Origin: Glaciihabitans tibetensis
GTDB taxonomy: Bacteria; Actinomycetota; Actinomycetes; Actinomycetales; Microbacteriaceae
NCBI RefSeq assembly: GCF_003003265.1
Contig: NZ_PVTL01000008.1
Coordinates: forward strand, 62,001 to 126,000
Direction of reading: 5' to 3'
Length of the DNA stretch: 64,000 nucleotides
The notes under the pieces were generated by a model, which saw only the letters and a list, made by a program, of their open reading frames with translations, did no database searches and was not told the origin of the DNA. The translations under genes were made by a program, and so were the position numbers. Of the stretch, positions 16,611-25,411 are shown piece by piece. How positions within the stretch are numbered: position 1 is the stretch's first letter; each line of letters opens with the position of its first letter.

Positions 16611-17063
16611 TTAACGGCTCGTCGCGTCGACGCTCCGGCGCAGTTTGTCGCTCAGCTCACGGAGAAGATTGAGTTCTTCAATACTCAGCGCGCCGCCGAC
16701 GTGACGTGCGATCGATGCCGAGTGGCTGACAGCCACCTTACGAAATAATTCGTGACCGACTTCGGTGAGGCACACAAATGTTCCGCGTCCGTCACCCGGA
16801 TCGTTCTCTTTACGAACGAGACCGCGCACCGTGAGGCGGTCTACAAGGCGACTCACGCTCGGCTGGGTCAGAAGCAGCTCGCGGTTGAGATCGCGGATGC
16901 GCAGCCTCCAGCCCGGGTGCTTTGTGAGGTTGAACAGCACGTCGTACTCGTTGAACGAGAGGTCGCCGTGCGGAAATTCAAGGTTCAACTGGCGTAAGAC
17001 AGTCACCTGCGCGCGAAACAGGGCCTCCCATGAGGTGATTGCCGCGGTCGACTCTTTAGCCAC
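16611..17063 (-). CDS. MarR-family transcriptional regulator
   Basis: About 150 residues with the MarR winged-helix layout: dimer helix 'ALFRAQVTVLRQLN', 'LSFNEYDVLFNLTKHPGWRLRIRDLNRELLLTQPSVSRLVDRLTVRGLVRKE' with the recognition helix at 'TQPSVSRLVDRL', and the wing 'DPGDGRGTFVCLTEVG'. The start is uncertain: GTG 17063 gives a usual MarR N-terminus but GGAG sits too close; TTG 17099 is the alternative. It precedes the photolyase on the same strand. The AT-rich stretch at 17220-17280, with ATAACG/CGTTAT half-sites, is a candidate control region, though it lies beyond a strong hairpin. Confidence 0.85.
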   Translation of the reverse strand: MAKESTAAITSWEALFRAQVTVLRQLNLEFPHGDLSFNEYDVLFNLTKHPGWRLRIRDLNRELLLTQPSVSRLVDRLTVRGLVRKENDPGDGRGTFVCLTEVGHELFRKVAVSHSASIARHVGGALSIEELNLLRELSDKLRRSVDATSR

Positions 17064-17120
17064 ACTCCACTCTAGGCAGTGGGGGCCGGTGGCGACCAAT
17101 CGGTCGCCTTAAACAGGATT

Positions 17121-17154
17121 GAGGGTCGGATTCAGAGGCTTGAATCCGACCCTC
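17121..17154. terminator. 14-bp perfect stem hairpin upstream of the MarR gene
   Basis: GAGGGTCGGATTCA (17121-17134) and its exact complement (17141-17154) with a six-base loop. It lies between the cupin stop and the MarR start on the leftward strand. No T-run follows in either direction. It could end the cupin message or control MarR; the sequence does not decide. Confidence 0.55.
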
Positions 17155-17339
17155 TCCCTTGCACCAAGAGTGTCCTGCAATCACATTCCGCAGAAGCTGC
17201 CACAGCAAACAACTTCTGCCCTTGAAATATATAACGGGAAGGTAACGAAGCGCCAGTTATCGAAACGTTATTTTCCTGAAAGTTTGCCCGGCGTGCTTTT
17301 GAGACGGGTGAAGCAGGGGCTCCCGGCCACGCGGATCGG

Positions 17340-17720
17340 TCACTCCGCGCCGAGTTGCCGCTCGATCGGTACCGTTCGATCTGTTGCGACGTCGCCGGTG
17401 TGCGCGGTGGTGACCGTCTCGATCAGCACAATCCCGACCTCCTCGTCGGCGATGGGGTTGTGTCGAACGCCCTTCGGCACGATGTAGAACTCGCCCGCCG
17501 CCAGCGTGACCTCGCGACCGCCCTCGAGCTCGATGCGGAGGTGTCCGTAGATGACGAGGAACATCTCGTCTTCAGCGTCGTGCGCGTGCCAGACCAGCTC
17601 GCCCAGAAGCTTCGCCACCTTGACGTATTGGTCGTTGACCCTGCCGACGACGCGCGGAGTCCAATGCTCGGAGACCTGGTCGAGTTCGTGTCGGATGCGG
17701 GTCGGCTCAAGCAGGCTCAT
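17340..17720 (-). CDS. Cupin-domain protein
   Basis: A 126-residue single-domain cupin. The metal-binding motif 1 region reads 'LVWHAHDAEDEMFLVIYGHLRIEL' (two His and a Glu in the expected H-x-H-x(4)-E-like spacing) and motif 2 reads 'AAGEFYIVPKGVRHNPIADEEVGIVLIE', with Pro-x-G-x-x-H. Most relatives are small metal-binding enzymes or sensors; no substrate can be assigned. The ATG at 17720 is four bases after the TetR stop on the same strand, so the pair is almost certainly one transcript controlled by the TetR protein itself. Confidence 0.85.
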   Translation of the reverse strand: MSLLEPTRIRHELDQVSEHWTPRVVGRVNDQYVKVAKLLGELVWHAHDAEDEMFLVIYGHLRIELEGGREVTLAAGEFYIVPKGVRHNPIADEEVGIVLIETVTTAHTGDVATDRTVPIERQLGAE

Positions 17721-17724
17721 AGCT

Positions 17725-18375
17725 TCAGCCTAGGTGGCGGTGCACGTCCGTCCCGTCCGTCGGTGGACCAAGAACTCTACCGACGACGTGATGAATCAGT
17801 GCGGTTTCGTCTTGCCACGGGAATCCGGGGAGGGCTGGACGCAGGCTGGCTATTCCATGGAGGGCCGCGAAGAGAGCTTGCGCGTCACGCTCGATGAGGG
17901 ATGAATCCGATTCTGTCTCACGGCTGGCGCGTTCGAGCGCCGTTACCAGCACACCGAACGCCTGGATGCCATCGGTATAGGCGTGGGGCGGGGAGGCGAT
18001 GTTCCTGGTCGACCGTTCGAACAGAATCCGGTATCGCCCGGGAAATTCTCGGGCGTACCGGACGTAGGCAACGCTGATTGCCGCCACCTCACTCGTGCCG
18101 TCGGGGGCGGCATCGCCAGCGTCGCGACACGCTTGGGCGAGGTTTCGGAACGTGCGCGAGACCACTGCGTCCAGTATCGAGTCCCGGTCGGCGAAGTGTG
18201 GATAGATCGACGGCGCGGCGATTCCGGCTTCCCGGGCGATCGCGCGCAAAGTCACCGCGTCGCCGGGGCCGAACTCTGCGAGCAGGCGCTCGGCCGCCTC
18301 GATTATTTCTTCGCGAAGGTTTATGCCCAGCCCTCGCTTGTTGCTGACGCGTTTCGCCCGTGCCTCTTCGGTCAT
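17725..18375 (-). CDS. TetR-family transcriptional regulator
   Basis: A 216-residue repressor-type protein. The N-terminal HTH spans about residues 20-66 ('REEIIEAAERLLAEFGPGDAVTLRAIAREAGIAAPSIYPHFADRDSILDAVV'), followed by an all-helical ligand/dimer domain of the WHG type ('RYRILFERS', 'QALFAALHGIASLRPALPGFPW'). It is divergent from a short-chain dehydrogenase and leads the cupin gene. Two related inverted repeats lie in the 118-bp gap between the divergent starts, consistent with control of both transcripts. The inducer is unknown. Confidence 0.92.
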   Translation of the reverse strand: MTEEARAKRVSNKRGLGINLREEIIEAAERLLAEFGPGDAVTLRAIAREAGIAAPSIYPHFADRDSILDAVVSRTFRNLAQACRDAGDAAPDGTSEVAAISVAYVRYAREFPGRYRILFERSTRNIASPPHAYTDGIQAFGVLVTALERASRETESDSSLIERDAQALFAALHGIASLRPALPGFPWQDETALIHHVVGRVLGPPTDGTDVHRHLG

Positions 18376-18398
18376 TCGCCCACTCTACCAAGCTCGGC

Positions 18399-18412
18399 CT
18401 AACACCTGTTAG
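18399..18412. promoter_or_regulatory. Candidate TetR operator, site 1
   Basis: CTAACACCTGTTAG, an inverted repeat with six-base arms, 24 bases upstream of the TetR start. The arm TGTTAG followed by CTGAA is repeated 33 bp further on in site 2. Confidence 0.65.
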
Positions 18413-18431
18413 CTGAAGTATGTATGCTGGA

Positions 18432-18445
18432 CTTACATGTGTTAG
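18432..18445. promoter_or_regulatory. Candidate TetR operator, site 2
   Basis: CTTACATGTGTTAG, an imperfect inverted repeat that shares the TGTTAGCTGAA string with site 1. The 33-bp spacing is three helical turns, so both sites present the same face. A TATGCT element (18423-18428) lies between them and could be a -10 box for the rightward gene. Confidence 0.6.
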
Positions 18446-18492
18446 CTGAACATGCCGCCGCAGAACGAGCCACCCACGCAGACAGGACCCCC

Positions 18493-19317
18493 ATGAGAAA
18501 AACAATTGTCATCACCGGAGCCAGCGACGGAATCGGCGCGGCTGCTGCGCGCCGGCTCCACGCGAACGGACACGCAGTCGTTGTGGTGGGTCGCTCGGCA
18601 GAAAAGACTCGCCACGTTGCCACGGCAATCGACTCGCCCTACTTCGTCGCGGACTTCGCCAGCCTTGCGGCCGTGCGGGAGTTGGCGGCCGCGCTTCTGG
18701 ATCGGTTCGACACAATCGATGTACTCGCCAACAACGCGGGTGGCGTTTTCGGTGACCGCCAGAAGACCGAGGACGGGTTCGAGAAGACCTTTCAGGTCAA
18801 CCATCTCGCCCCGTTCCTGCTCACGGACCTCCTGCTCCCGACCCTGATCCGGAGCAAGGCGACCGTGATTCAGACCGCCAGCATCGCCGCCCGTCTCTAC
18901 GGCAAGGTTGATGTTAGCGACCTAAACAACGACCGCCGATTCTCGGCGAACAAGGCTTATGGAGATTCGAAGCTGGAGAACATTCTCTTCACGACAGAGC
19001 TCCACCGCCGCTATCACCCCCAGGGAATCAATGCGGTCGCGTTTCACCCCGGCCTCGTCGAGTCGAGTTTCGCCTCAACAACAACGAGCTTGAGCATGAA
19101 GATGCTCTACGCGAACCCGTTCACAAAACGGATGCTGGTGACGTCGGAACAGGGGGCGGATCAGCTGGTTTGGCTCTCGGAAACTATGCCCGGGTCTGCC
19201 TGGCAGTCGGGGAGCTATCTCGAGAAGCGCTCGATTGCCACTCGTGTCAATCCGCAGGTGCGGGACGAACAACTTGGCCGGGACCTGTGGGCGGTGAGCG
19301 AGAAGATCACACGTTGA
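18493..19317 (+). CDS. Short-chain dehydrogenase/reductase (SDR)
   Basis: A 274-residue NAD(P)-dependent oxidoreductase. The Rossmann motif TGASDGIG is at residues 9-16, NNAGG at about 83, the catalytic Ser in 'VIQTASIAARLYG' and the Tyr-x3-Lys pair in 'AYGDSKLENILF'. The arrangement is like the retinol dehydrogenase/WWOX-type group of SDRs. ATG 18493 starts directly before the Rossmann strand with AGGA upstream; the frame is open back to 18424 over the operator sites, so the later start is chosen. Divergent placement from TetR-cupin suggests the TetR protein controls it, perhaps in response to its substrate. Confidence 0.9.
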   Translation: MRKTIVITGASDGIGAAAARRLHANGHAVVVVGRSAEKTRHVATAIDSPYFVADFASLAAVRELAAALLDRFDTIDVLANNAGGVFGDRQKTEDGFEKTFQVNHLAPFLLTDLLLPTLIRSKATVIQTASIAARLYGKVDVSDLNNDRRFSANKAYGDSKLENILFTTELHRRYHPQGINAVAFHPGLVESSFASTTTSLSMKMLYANPFTKRMLVTSEQGADQLVWLSETMPGSAWQSGSYLEKRSIATRVNPQVRDEQLGRDLWAVSEKITR

Positions 19318-19377
19318 TTTTCGCCCTCTCGGCGGATAGTTTTGGCCGGATAGGGGAGCAGTCCTTGGAGGTCTCGT

Positions 19378-20355
19378 GTGAACGTAACCCTCACGACCTG
19401 GTTGATCACGATCGCCGTGACCATCGCATTCTTCGTGTACGAGTTCTTCGCGCACGTCCGCACGCCACATGCGCCCTCCATCGGTGAATCCGCCCGGTGG
19501 TCCGTCTTCTACATCAGCCTCGCGCTTCTCTTCGGCGTGGGCATCGGGTTCGCCAGTGGGTGGCGCTACGGCGGAGAATACTTCGCCGGTTACCTGACGG
19601 AGAAGGCACTGTCGATCGACAACCTCTTCGTCTTCCTGATCATCATGACCGGGTTCGCCGTGCCCAAGGCCTACCAACAAAAAGTGCTGATGATCGGCAT
19701 CATCATCGCGCTCATCCTGCGCGGAATCTTCATTGCCGTGGGTGCGACGCTCATCGAGAATGTGTCGTGGATCTTCTATATCTTCGGCGCCCTGCTGCTG
19801 ATGCTCGCCTGGCGTCAGGCATTCAGCACCCACGAGAGCGACCCGGCGCACGGGCGCGTCGTCGGTCTGGCGCGCAAAATCCTTCCGATCACGGACGACT
19901 ACCACCGCGATCGCATCATGGTTAAGGTCAACGGCAAGCGTTTTTTCACCCCGATGCTGTTGACCATCCTGACGATCGGCGTCGTCGACCTGGTGTTCGC
20001 CGTCGACTCGATCCCGGCGATCTACGGCCTGACCGAAGAGGCGTACATCGTCTTCACGGCGAACGCCTTCGCACTGATGGGACTGCGTCAGCTGTATTTC
20101 CTCATCGGCGACCTGCTTGAGCGTCTCGTCTATCTCGCCCAGGGGCTCGCCGTCATTCTCGCGTTCATCGGGGTCAAGCTCATCCTGCACGCACTCCACG
20201 TCAACGAACTGCCGTTCGTGAACGGCGGGGAACACGTGGAATGGGCGCCTGAGATCCCGATCTGGTTCTCGCTCCTCTTCATCGCCGCCACTGTCGCGGT
20301 GGCGACCATCGCGAGCCTGCGTAAGACGCGCGGTCTTGAGAATAAATCCGTGTAG
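19378..20355 (+). CDS. TerC-family integral membrane protein
   Basis: A 325-residue membrane protein with about nine hydrophobic segments and the TerC hallmarks 'YLTEKALSIDNLFVFLIIM' near residues 75-93 and 'DLVFAVDSIPAIYGLTEEAYIVFTANAFALMGLRQLYF' near 205-240, each with the acidic residues proposed to bind metal. Family members export Mn2+ or support metalation of secreted proteins, and some are linked to tellurite resistance. GTG 19378 has GGAG at a proper distance. The 60-bp leader is too short to hold a full yybP-ykoY manganese riboswitch, and none is recognised. Confidence 0.92.
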   Translation: MNVTLTTWLITIAVTIAFFVYEFFAHVRTPHAPSIGESARWSVFYISLALLFGVGIGFASGWRYGGEYFAGYLTEKALSIDNLFVFLIIMTGFAVPKAYQQKVLMIGIIIALILRGIFIAVGATLIENVSWIFYIFGALLLMLAWRQAFSTHESDPAHGRVVGLARKILPITDDYHRDRIMVKVNGKRFFTPMLLTILTIGVVDLVFAVDSIPAIYGLTEEAYIVFTANAFALMGLRQLYFLIGDLLERLVYLAQGLAVILAFIGVKLILHALHVNELPFVNGGEHVEWAPEIPIWFSLLFIAATVAVATIASLRKTRGLENKSV

Positions 20356-20482
20356 TTCTCCGGTAGTTCACCCGGCGGCCGTAGTGGCTGCGCGGTCGGC
20401 ACGCCAGACTGGGCGCAAGCGGTTCACGGCCGGCAACACGTGCGGTCTGTTCCATTCACGATCGGCACGGGGCGGGGAGCAG

Positions 20483-20647
20483 ATGCGTATTCTGGGGATG
20501 TCGTGCATGGTGGTCACGGCAATCACATTCCTTCTGGGAATGGTCGTCTTCTTCGTCGGCTACGACATCGGGATTCTGATACTGATCTTCGCGTTCGGGG
20601 TGATGACGTTCGGTACCGGTGCGTTGGCCGCCGACCGCCGGCTGTAA
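20483..20647 (+). CDS. Small two-segment membrane protein
   Basis: A 54-residue hydrophobic protein with two membrane spans separated by 'VGYD'. The ATG at 20483 has GGGGAG six bases upstream, which is why this start is preferred over the longer open frame from 20336. It ends with a short basic tail. No family is recognised. It sits between TerC and a large LuxR-type regulator on the same strand. Confidence 0.6.
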   Translation: MRILGMSCMVVTAITFLLGMVVFFVGYDIGILILIFAFGVMTFGTGALAADRRL

Positions 20648-20730
20648 CACGCCACAGTTCCGACCGGTTGCGAGTTCACGACCGCGTCATGAATCGGCTA
20701 CCTGAGTGAGCGGTGAGCGTTTGCTAGCAT

Positions 20731-23490
20731 GTGCTCATTGCCGCCGATTCAGTGCTTCTGGGCCGTACCGTCGAGTTGAGAACGCTCGGCCACCTTGTCG
20801 CGTCCGCGCGAAACGGACTCAGCAGTGTTCTCGTGGTAAACGGCGAGCCGGGCGTCGGTAAGACCGCACTCTTCGATGCCTTCGCGAGCGGACTTGTCGG
20901 TGCCAAGCTCGTGCGCCTGGCGGGCGTGGAGTCGGAAGCCTCGCTCTCCTACGCGGCCGTGCATCGGCTGGTTCTCCCCGTGCAATCCGCGATCGCCGAC
21001 ATTCCACCGGGCCAGCAAGAGGCCCTGAACATCGCGCTCGGGCGTGCTTCGGGTTCACCTCCCGACCGGTTCCTGGTCGGGCTCGCGGTGATGTCCCTGC
21101 TTGCGGCCACGGCGGGTGATACGCCCCTCGTCGTGATTGTCGATGACATCCAGTGGCTTGACCCGGAGTCCTTGTCCGCGCTCGCGTTTGTAGCCAGGCG
21201 CCTGCAAGCCGAGGCCATCGTGTTCCTGTTCGGCCTGCGCGACAACAGCGTCGACGAGAGCGAGCTCGCCGGTCTGCCCCGACTGGCCGTGTCGGGCCTT
21301 GGCGACAACGACGCGCTTTCTCTGCTGCACCGGGCAGTGACGACACGGGTCGAGCCCCGTGTCGCGCGCCGCATTGTCGCGGCGACCAAGGGAAATCCGC
21401 TGGCACTGCTGGATCTGGGGGCAGAACTGACCGAGGGGCAACTCGTTCTCGGCCCACTCGGCGTCGAGCCCGGCCCGATCGGAACGCACCTCGAGGCACA
21501 CTACCTGCGCCAGACGCGCGAGCTGCCTGCCGATACGCAGCTGTGGCTGCTCGTTGCGGCCACGGAAACGCGGGGACATATGGAGACGGTGGATGCCGCG
21601 GCGGCGGCACTGGGCCTGCATCACAGCGCGGGGGATGCGGCGGAGCTCCATCGGCTTGTTGTGCTGTCATCAAGAATTGACTTCCGCCACCCGCTGGTGC
21701 GCTCGGCGGTCTACGGCGGCGCGGCGGACGCCGACCGTCGTCGGGTGCACCGTGCGCTCGCGACCGTGCTGGTGACGGCGCAGGACGAAGACCTCTGCGC
21801 CTGGCATTCCGGCGCGGGTACCCGAGGGCAGTCCGAGTCGGTGGCGGCACAGCTCGAGGCCGCGGCCAATCGGGCGGGGGAGCGCGGAGGGTTCACCTCT
21901 CGAACAACGCTCCTGGTGCGGGCGGCAGAGCTGTCGCCACCCGGCCGCGCGCGTGAGGCGCGGGTCATCGCCGCGGCCGAGTCCGCGGCGATGGCCGGAG
22001 CCGTCACCCTCGCAATGGCGCTGATTGAGCAACTGGTGCCGGAATTTCTCGACGATGTCACCCGAGGGCGCGCGCTTATGGTGCGGGCCTCGACTCGGGC
22101 GCTGAGCGGTGTGCGCGCGGCCGTCACCGAAGGACCCGCCTTGTATCTCGAAGCCGCCGCGGCGTTCGAGTCCGCGGGCAGCGATCTGGCGGCGTCCGCG
22201 GTGCTGCGCGCGGTGGAGGGATCCATGACCGCTCACTGGGCGATGCGCGACACAACGCTCGGCGAAATAGGGGAACGCGCGCTAGCGATAGCGGCGGAGG
22301 CGACGTCTCTCGAGGCAACGGTGCTGCGCGCCATCGGGCTGTACATCCGCGGACCGATCGAGCAGGCGGCGCCCGCGCTGCGCGAGGCTCTGCGCAGGAT
22401 CCTCGACCCCGACCTCGCCGACACCGACCTGCTGCGGTTCGGATTTGTTGCGGTTGTGGTCACCAACGGGCTATGGGAAGAGAGGTCCTGGCAGCAAATC
22501 CTCCGGCGGGCGGTGGCCGTGGCGCGAGCGGCCGGCGCGCTGTCGCTGCTCGACTCGTTCGCCTACATGCTGTCGCTCAGCCACACCCAGCTGGGCGAGC
22601 TCGGCCTCGCCGAGGAGGTGATGCAGGAAACGAATGAGGTGCGCACCGCGCTCGGTTTCACCACCGAACAGCTCGAGTTCTTGCAGCTGGCGGAGTTCCT
22701 CGCCTGGCGCGACGGCTCGAGGCAGACAATCGAGCAGATCGAGCGATCCGCCGCCGCCGCCGCCCAGCTCGGGTTTGGGGGTTCGCAGACTCTGGCCGAC
22801 TTCGCGCTCGCCATGATCGCGCTCGCCGACGGATCTTACGACCGCGCCTACGCTCTGCTCGAGCCGATCCGAGCCGAGAACTTCATCCAGGTGAGCGACC
22901 GCACACTCCCGCACATCGTCGAGGCCGCGTGGCGTTCCGGGCGCACGGACGAAGCGCGTGCGGCCGAACGCCAGATGGCGCGTATCAGCGCCGCCACCGG
23001 ATCGCTGCGGGCACGCGGTCTGTCCGCGCGGTCCGCGGCCATCGTGGCGTCCGATTCGCAGGCGGAGGGCCTGTACCTCGATTCGATCGCCCTCCTCGGC
23101 GGACTCGACGCGGCGCGTTCGCGGCTACTCTACGGCGAGTGGCTGCGGCGGATGCGCCGGCGGCGGGAGTCCCGCTCCCACCTGCGCCAGGCACTCGACG
23201 CGTACGAGCAGATCGGTGCCGCACCTTTTGCCGACCGGGCCAGGCGCGAGCTCGCGGCAACAGGCCAGCTCATTACTGCCCGGACGAGGGCCGCTTCCGA
23301 CCTGACACCCCAGGAGGCCGCAATAGCCCGTCTCGCGGCATCCGGTTCAACAAATTCCGAGGTCGGCGCCGCCCTGTTTATCAGCCCGAATACGGTCGAT
23401 TACCACCTGCGTAAGGTGTTCAGAAAGCTGGGAATCACCTCGCGCCGCCAGCTTGCCGCCGCGCTCGATGCGGGCAGCACGGAGTCGTAG
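20731..23490 (+). CDS. LuxR-family ATPase regulator (LAL/MalT-like)
   Basis: A 919-residue signal-transduction ATPase with a DNA-binding tail. Residues 38-45 form Walker A (GEPGVGKT), 'PLVVIVDDIQWLDPESL' near 130-147 is Walker B plus the AAA_16 signature, and the middle 500 residues are helical repeats resembling TPRs ('YDRAYALLEP', 'SRSHLRQALDAYEQIG'). The last 65 residues are a LuxR HTH ('LTPQEAAIARLAASGSTNSEVGAALFISPNTVDYHLRKVFRKLGITSRRQLA'). Large LAL regulators usually activate nearby catabolic or secondary-metabolite genes; here the two alpha/beta hydrolase genes just downstream are the obvious candidates. The GTG start at 20731 lacks a strong ribosome site. Confidence 0.92.
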   Translation: MLIAADSVLLGRTVELRTLGHLVASARNGLSSVLVVNGEPGVGKTALFDAFASGLVGAKLVRLAGVESEASLSYAAVHRLVLPVQSAIADIPPGQQEALNIALGRASGSPPDRFLVGLAVMSLLAATAGDTPLVVIVDDIQWLDPESLSALAFVARRLQAEAIVFLFGLRDNSVDESELAGLPRLAVSGLGDNDALSLLHRAVTTRVEPRVARRIVAATKGNPLALLDLGAELTEGQLVLGPLGVEPGPIGTHLEAHYLRQTRELPADTQLWLLVAATETRGHMETVDAAAAALGLHHSAGDAAELHRLVVLSSRIDFRHPLVRSAVYGGAADADRRRVHRALATVLVTAQDEDLCAWHSGAGTRGQSESVAAQLEAAANRAGERGGFTSRTTLLVRAAELSPPGRAREARVIAAAESAAMAGAVTLAMALIEQLVPEFLDDVTRGRALMVRASTRALSGVRAAVTEGPALYLEAAAAFESAGSDLAASAVLRAVEGSMTAHWAMRDTTLGEIGERALAIAAEATSLEATVLRAIGLYIRGPIEQAAPALREALRRILDPDLADTDLLRFGFVAVVVTNGLWEERSWQQILRRAVAVARAAGALSLLDSFAYMLSLSHTQLGELGLAEEVMQETNEVRTALGFTTEQLEFLQLAEFLAWRDGSRQTIEQIERSAAAAAQLGFGGSQTLADFALAMIALADGSYDRAYALLEPIRAENFIQVSDRTLPHIVEAAWRSGRTDEARAAERQMARISAATGSLRARGLSARSAAIVASDSQAEGLYLDSIALLGGLDAARSRLLYGEWLRRMRRRRESRSHLRQALDAYEQIGAAPFADRARRELAATGQLITARTRAASDLTPQEAAIARLAASGSTNSEVGAALFISPNTVDYHLRKVFRKLGITSRRQLAAALDAGSTES

Positions 23491-23550
23491 CGCGCTCATG
23501 ACTACGCGCACCACGTGATTCGGCCGCCATAGCCTGCCGGTCACACTCGG

Positions 23551-23574
23551 ATCGAGAGATCGAGAGATCGAGAC
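23551..23574. repeat. 8-bp tandem repeat, three copies
   Basis: ATCGAGAG repeated three times (last copy ends AC), in the 106-bp gap between the LuxR-type regulator and the first hydrolase. It lies where a promoter or activator site would be expected. Confidence 0.7.
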
Positions 23575-23596
23575 ACCGAGATGAAAGGGCGGCGGT

Positions 23597-24418
23597 ATGA
23601 GCTTCATCACAACGGAAGACGGCACCCAGATCTTCTACAAGGACTGGGGAACCGGCACACCCGTGCTTCTCAGTCACGGTTGGCCCCTCAACTCCGATGC
23701 CTGGGAGGCGCAGGCGCTCTTCCTCGCCGAGCACGGGCACCGCGTGATCGCGCACGACCGGCGAGGCCACGGTCGTTCGACCCAGAGCTGGGACGGCAAC
23801 GACATGGACACGTACGCCGACGACCTGGCCACCCTCATCGAGACCCTGGACCTGACGAACCTCACCCTGGTCGGCCACTCCACCGGCGGTGGCGAGATCG
23901 TGCGGTACATCGGCCGGCACGGCACCGCTCGCGTCGCGAAACTCGTACTCGTGTCAGCGGTTCCGCCATTTATGCTCCGCACCAACGACAACCCCGAGGG
24001 GCTGCCGATCGAGGTGTTCGACGGCATCCGTGCGGGGGAGGCATCCGCGCGGGCGCAGCTCTACCGCGATCTGGCCGACGGCCCATTTTTCGGCAACGAC
24101 GGCGCCGGAACCGTGCCGCAGGGCATCCGCGACGCATTCTGGCTGCAGAGCATGGCGGCTGGCCACCGGGGCGCGTTCGAATGCATCGCGGCGTTCTCCG
24201 CGACCGATTTCCGGCCTGATCTTGCCGAGGTGGATGTCCCGACACTCGTGATTCACGGCGACCACGACCAGATCGTGCCCTTCGACGTCGGAGGAAAACG
24301 GTCGGCCCAGCTGGTCAGCGGAGCCCAACTGAAGGTGTACGAGGGTGCACCCCACGGCATTACTGACACCCACAAAGACCAACTCGCGAACGATTTGCTC
24401 GCGTTCATCGACTCCTGA
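23597..24418 (+). CDS. Alpha/beta hydrolase, cofactor-free chloroperoxidase type
   Basis: A 273-residue protein close in layout to bacterial non-haem haloperoxidases/esterases: '[29 protein letters not shown]' at the N-terminus, '[10 protein letters not shown]' near residue 55, nucleophile elbow GHSTGGGE near 95, '[13 protein letters not shown]' acid near 220 and 'YEGAPHGI' histidine near 255. These enzymes are serine hydrolases able to generate peracids; halogenation in vivo is doubtful. The Trp after the oxyanion HG is typical of this group. It lies downstream of the LuxR-type regulator and 35 bases before a second hydrolase gene, so the two form a likely operon. Confidence 0.9.
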   Translation: MSFITTEDGTQIFYKDWGTGTPVLLSHGWPLNSDAWEAQALFLAEHGHRVIAHDRRGHGRSTQSWDGNDMDTYADDLATLIETLDLTNLTLVGHSTGGGEIVRYIGRHGTARVAKLVLVSAVPPFMLRTNDNPEGLPIEVFDGIRAGEASARAQLYRDLADGPFFGNDGAGTVPQGIRDAFWLQSMAAGHRGAFECIAAFSATDFRPDLAEVDVPTLVIHGDHDQIVPFDVGGKRSAQLVSGAQLKVYEGAPHGITDTHKDQLANDLLAFIDS

Positions 24419-24453
24419 GCCCCCGGCATCCCCCTACCGAAAGGAAAAAAGCC

Positions 24454-25299
24454 ATGTCACAGAATCCCGTCACGCCCGACACGATAGTGCTCATCCACGG
24501 ACTCTGGATGACTCGCAGAAGCTGGGAGCTCTGGGTGCCGTACTACGAGGCGCAGGGCTACAAGGTCATCACGCCGACGTATCCGGGCTTTGAGATCGAG
24601 GTGGAGGCTCTTCGCGAGAGCCCTGACCTCATCGCGCACCTCACGGTGCCCGAGACGGTCGACTACATTGCCGCGGCCATCGAGAAGCTCGACCGCCCGC
24701 CCATCATCATGGGGCACTCCTTCGGCGGCACCCTCACGCAGCTGCTCGCGGCCCGGGGGCTCGGCGCCGCCGCGGTGGCGATCAACTCCGCGCCCACCGA
24801 GGGTGTCTACGTGACGCCGCCCTCGCAGATCAAGTCGTTCATTCCCATCATCGCGAACCCGGCCAAACACCACGGGGCCGCCGGGTATACGGCCGACGAG
24901 TTCCACTACACCTTCACGAATACCCTCACGAAGGAAGAGTCAGACAAGGTGTACAACCGCTACCACATTCCCGCGCCCGGCAACTGGGTCTGGGCGTACG
25001 GGGTGCTGGCAAACTACACGCCGGGCAAGCAGGAGACATGGGTCGACTACTCGCTCGACGAACGAGCCCCATTGCTGTTCATCGCCGGTGGTGCCGACCA
25101 CATCATGCCGCCCGCGGTCAACAAGGCGAATGCGAAGCACTACAAGAAGTCCGCAGCCCTGACCGAGTACCACGAGTTTGCGGGTCGGTCGCACTGGACC
25201 TGCGGCGAACCCGGCTGGGAGGCCGTGGCCGACTATGCGCTTGAGTGGGCGCTGAAGCACGCCAGCACCGCACACATCGCCGCGCGCGAAACCGCGTGA
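24454..25299 (+). CDS. Alpha/beta hydrolase, second of a pair
   Basis: A 281-residue alpha/beta hydrolase of a different subfamily from its neighbour: 'TIVLIHGLWMTRRSWELWVPYYEAQGY' at the start, nucleophile elbow GHSFGG near residue 88, 'LLFIAGGADHIMPP' near 205 and a terminal 'GRSHWTCGEPGW' carrying the histidine. The central cap region is rich in aromatic residues. AAAGGAAAAAA precedes ATG 24454. The pairing with the chloroperoxidase-type gene and the upstream LuxR-type regulator suggests a small ester- or lactone-degrading unit; the substrate is unknown. Confidence 0.88.
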   Translation: MSQNPVTPDTIVLIHGLWMTRRSWELWVPYYEAQGYKVITPTYPGFEIEVEALRESPDLIAHLTVPETVDYIAAAIEKLDRPPIIMGHSFGGTLTQLLAARGLGAAAVAINSAPTEGVYVTPPSQIKSFIPIIANPAKHHGAAGYTADEFHYTFTNTLTKEESDKVYNRYHIPAPGNWVWAYGVLANYTPGKQETWVDYSLDERAPLLFIAGGADHIMPPAVNKANAKHYKKSAALTEYHEFAGRSHWTCGEPGWEAVADYALEWALKHASTAHIAARETA

Positions 25300-25348
25300 G
25301 TGCGGCCGCGCGAAACCGCGTGAACTCGGCCGCGCGCAAAACCGCGTG

Positions 25349-25392
25349 AGCTCCGCCGTTCGGCTGTGGACACACGGCCGAACGGCGGAGCT
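25349..25392. terminator. 16-bp perfect stem hairpin between convergent genes
   Basis: Arms 25349-25364 and 25377-25392 are exact complements (AGCTCCGCCGTTCGGC) around a 12-base loop, between the hydrolase stop (25299) and the GlsB stop (25412). Position suggests a shared bidirectional terminator although a T-run is missing. Three imperfect copies of a GCCGCGCGAAACCGCGTGA string precede it at about 25285-25350. Confidence 0.65.
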
Positions 25393-25411
25393 GGAGCGCT
25401 GGATTTCCGCG

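Noticed and set aside
17121..17154. tRNA-like stem with GGATTCA/TGAATCC
   Set aside because: It is a single perfect hairpin of 34 bases; there is no acceptor stem, D-arm or anticodon arm around it.
19318..19377. Manganese riboswitch (yybP-ykoY) before terC
   Set aside because: Only 60 bases separate the genes and the conserved riboswitch loops are not seen.
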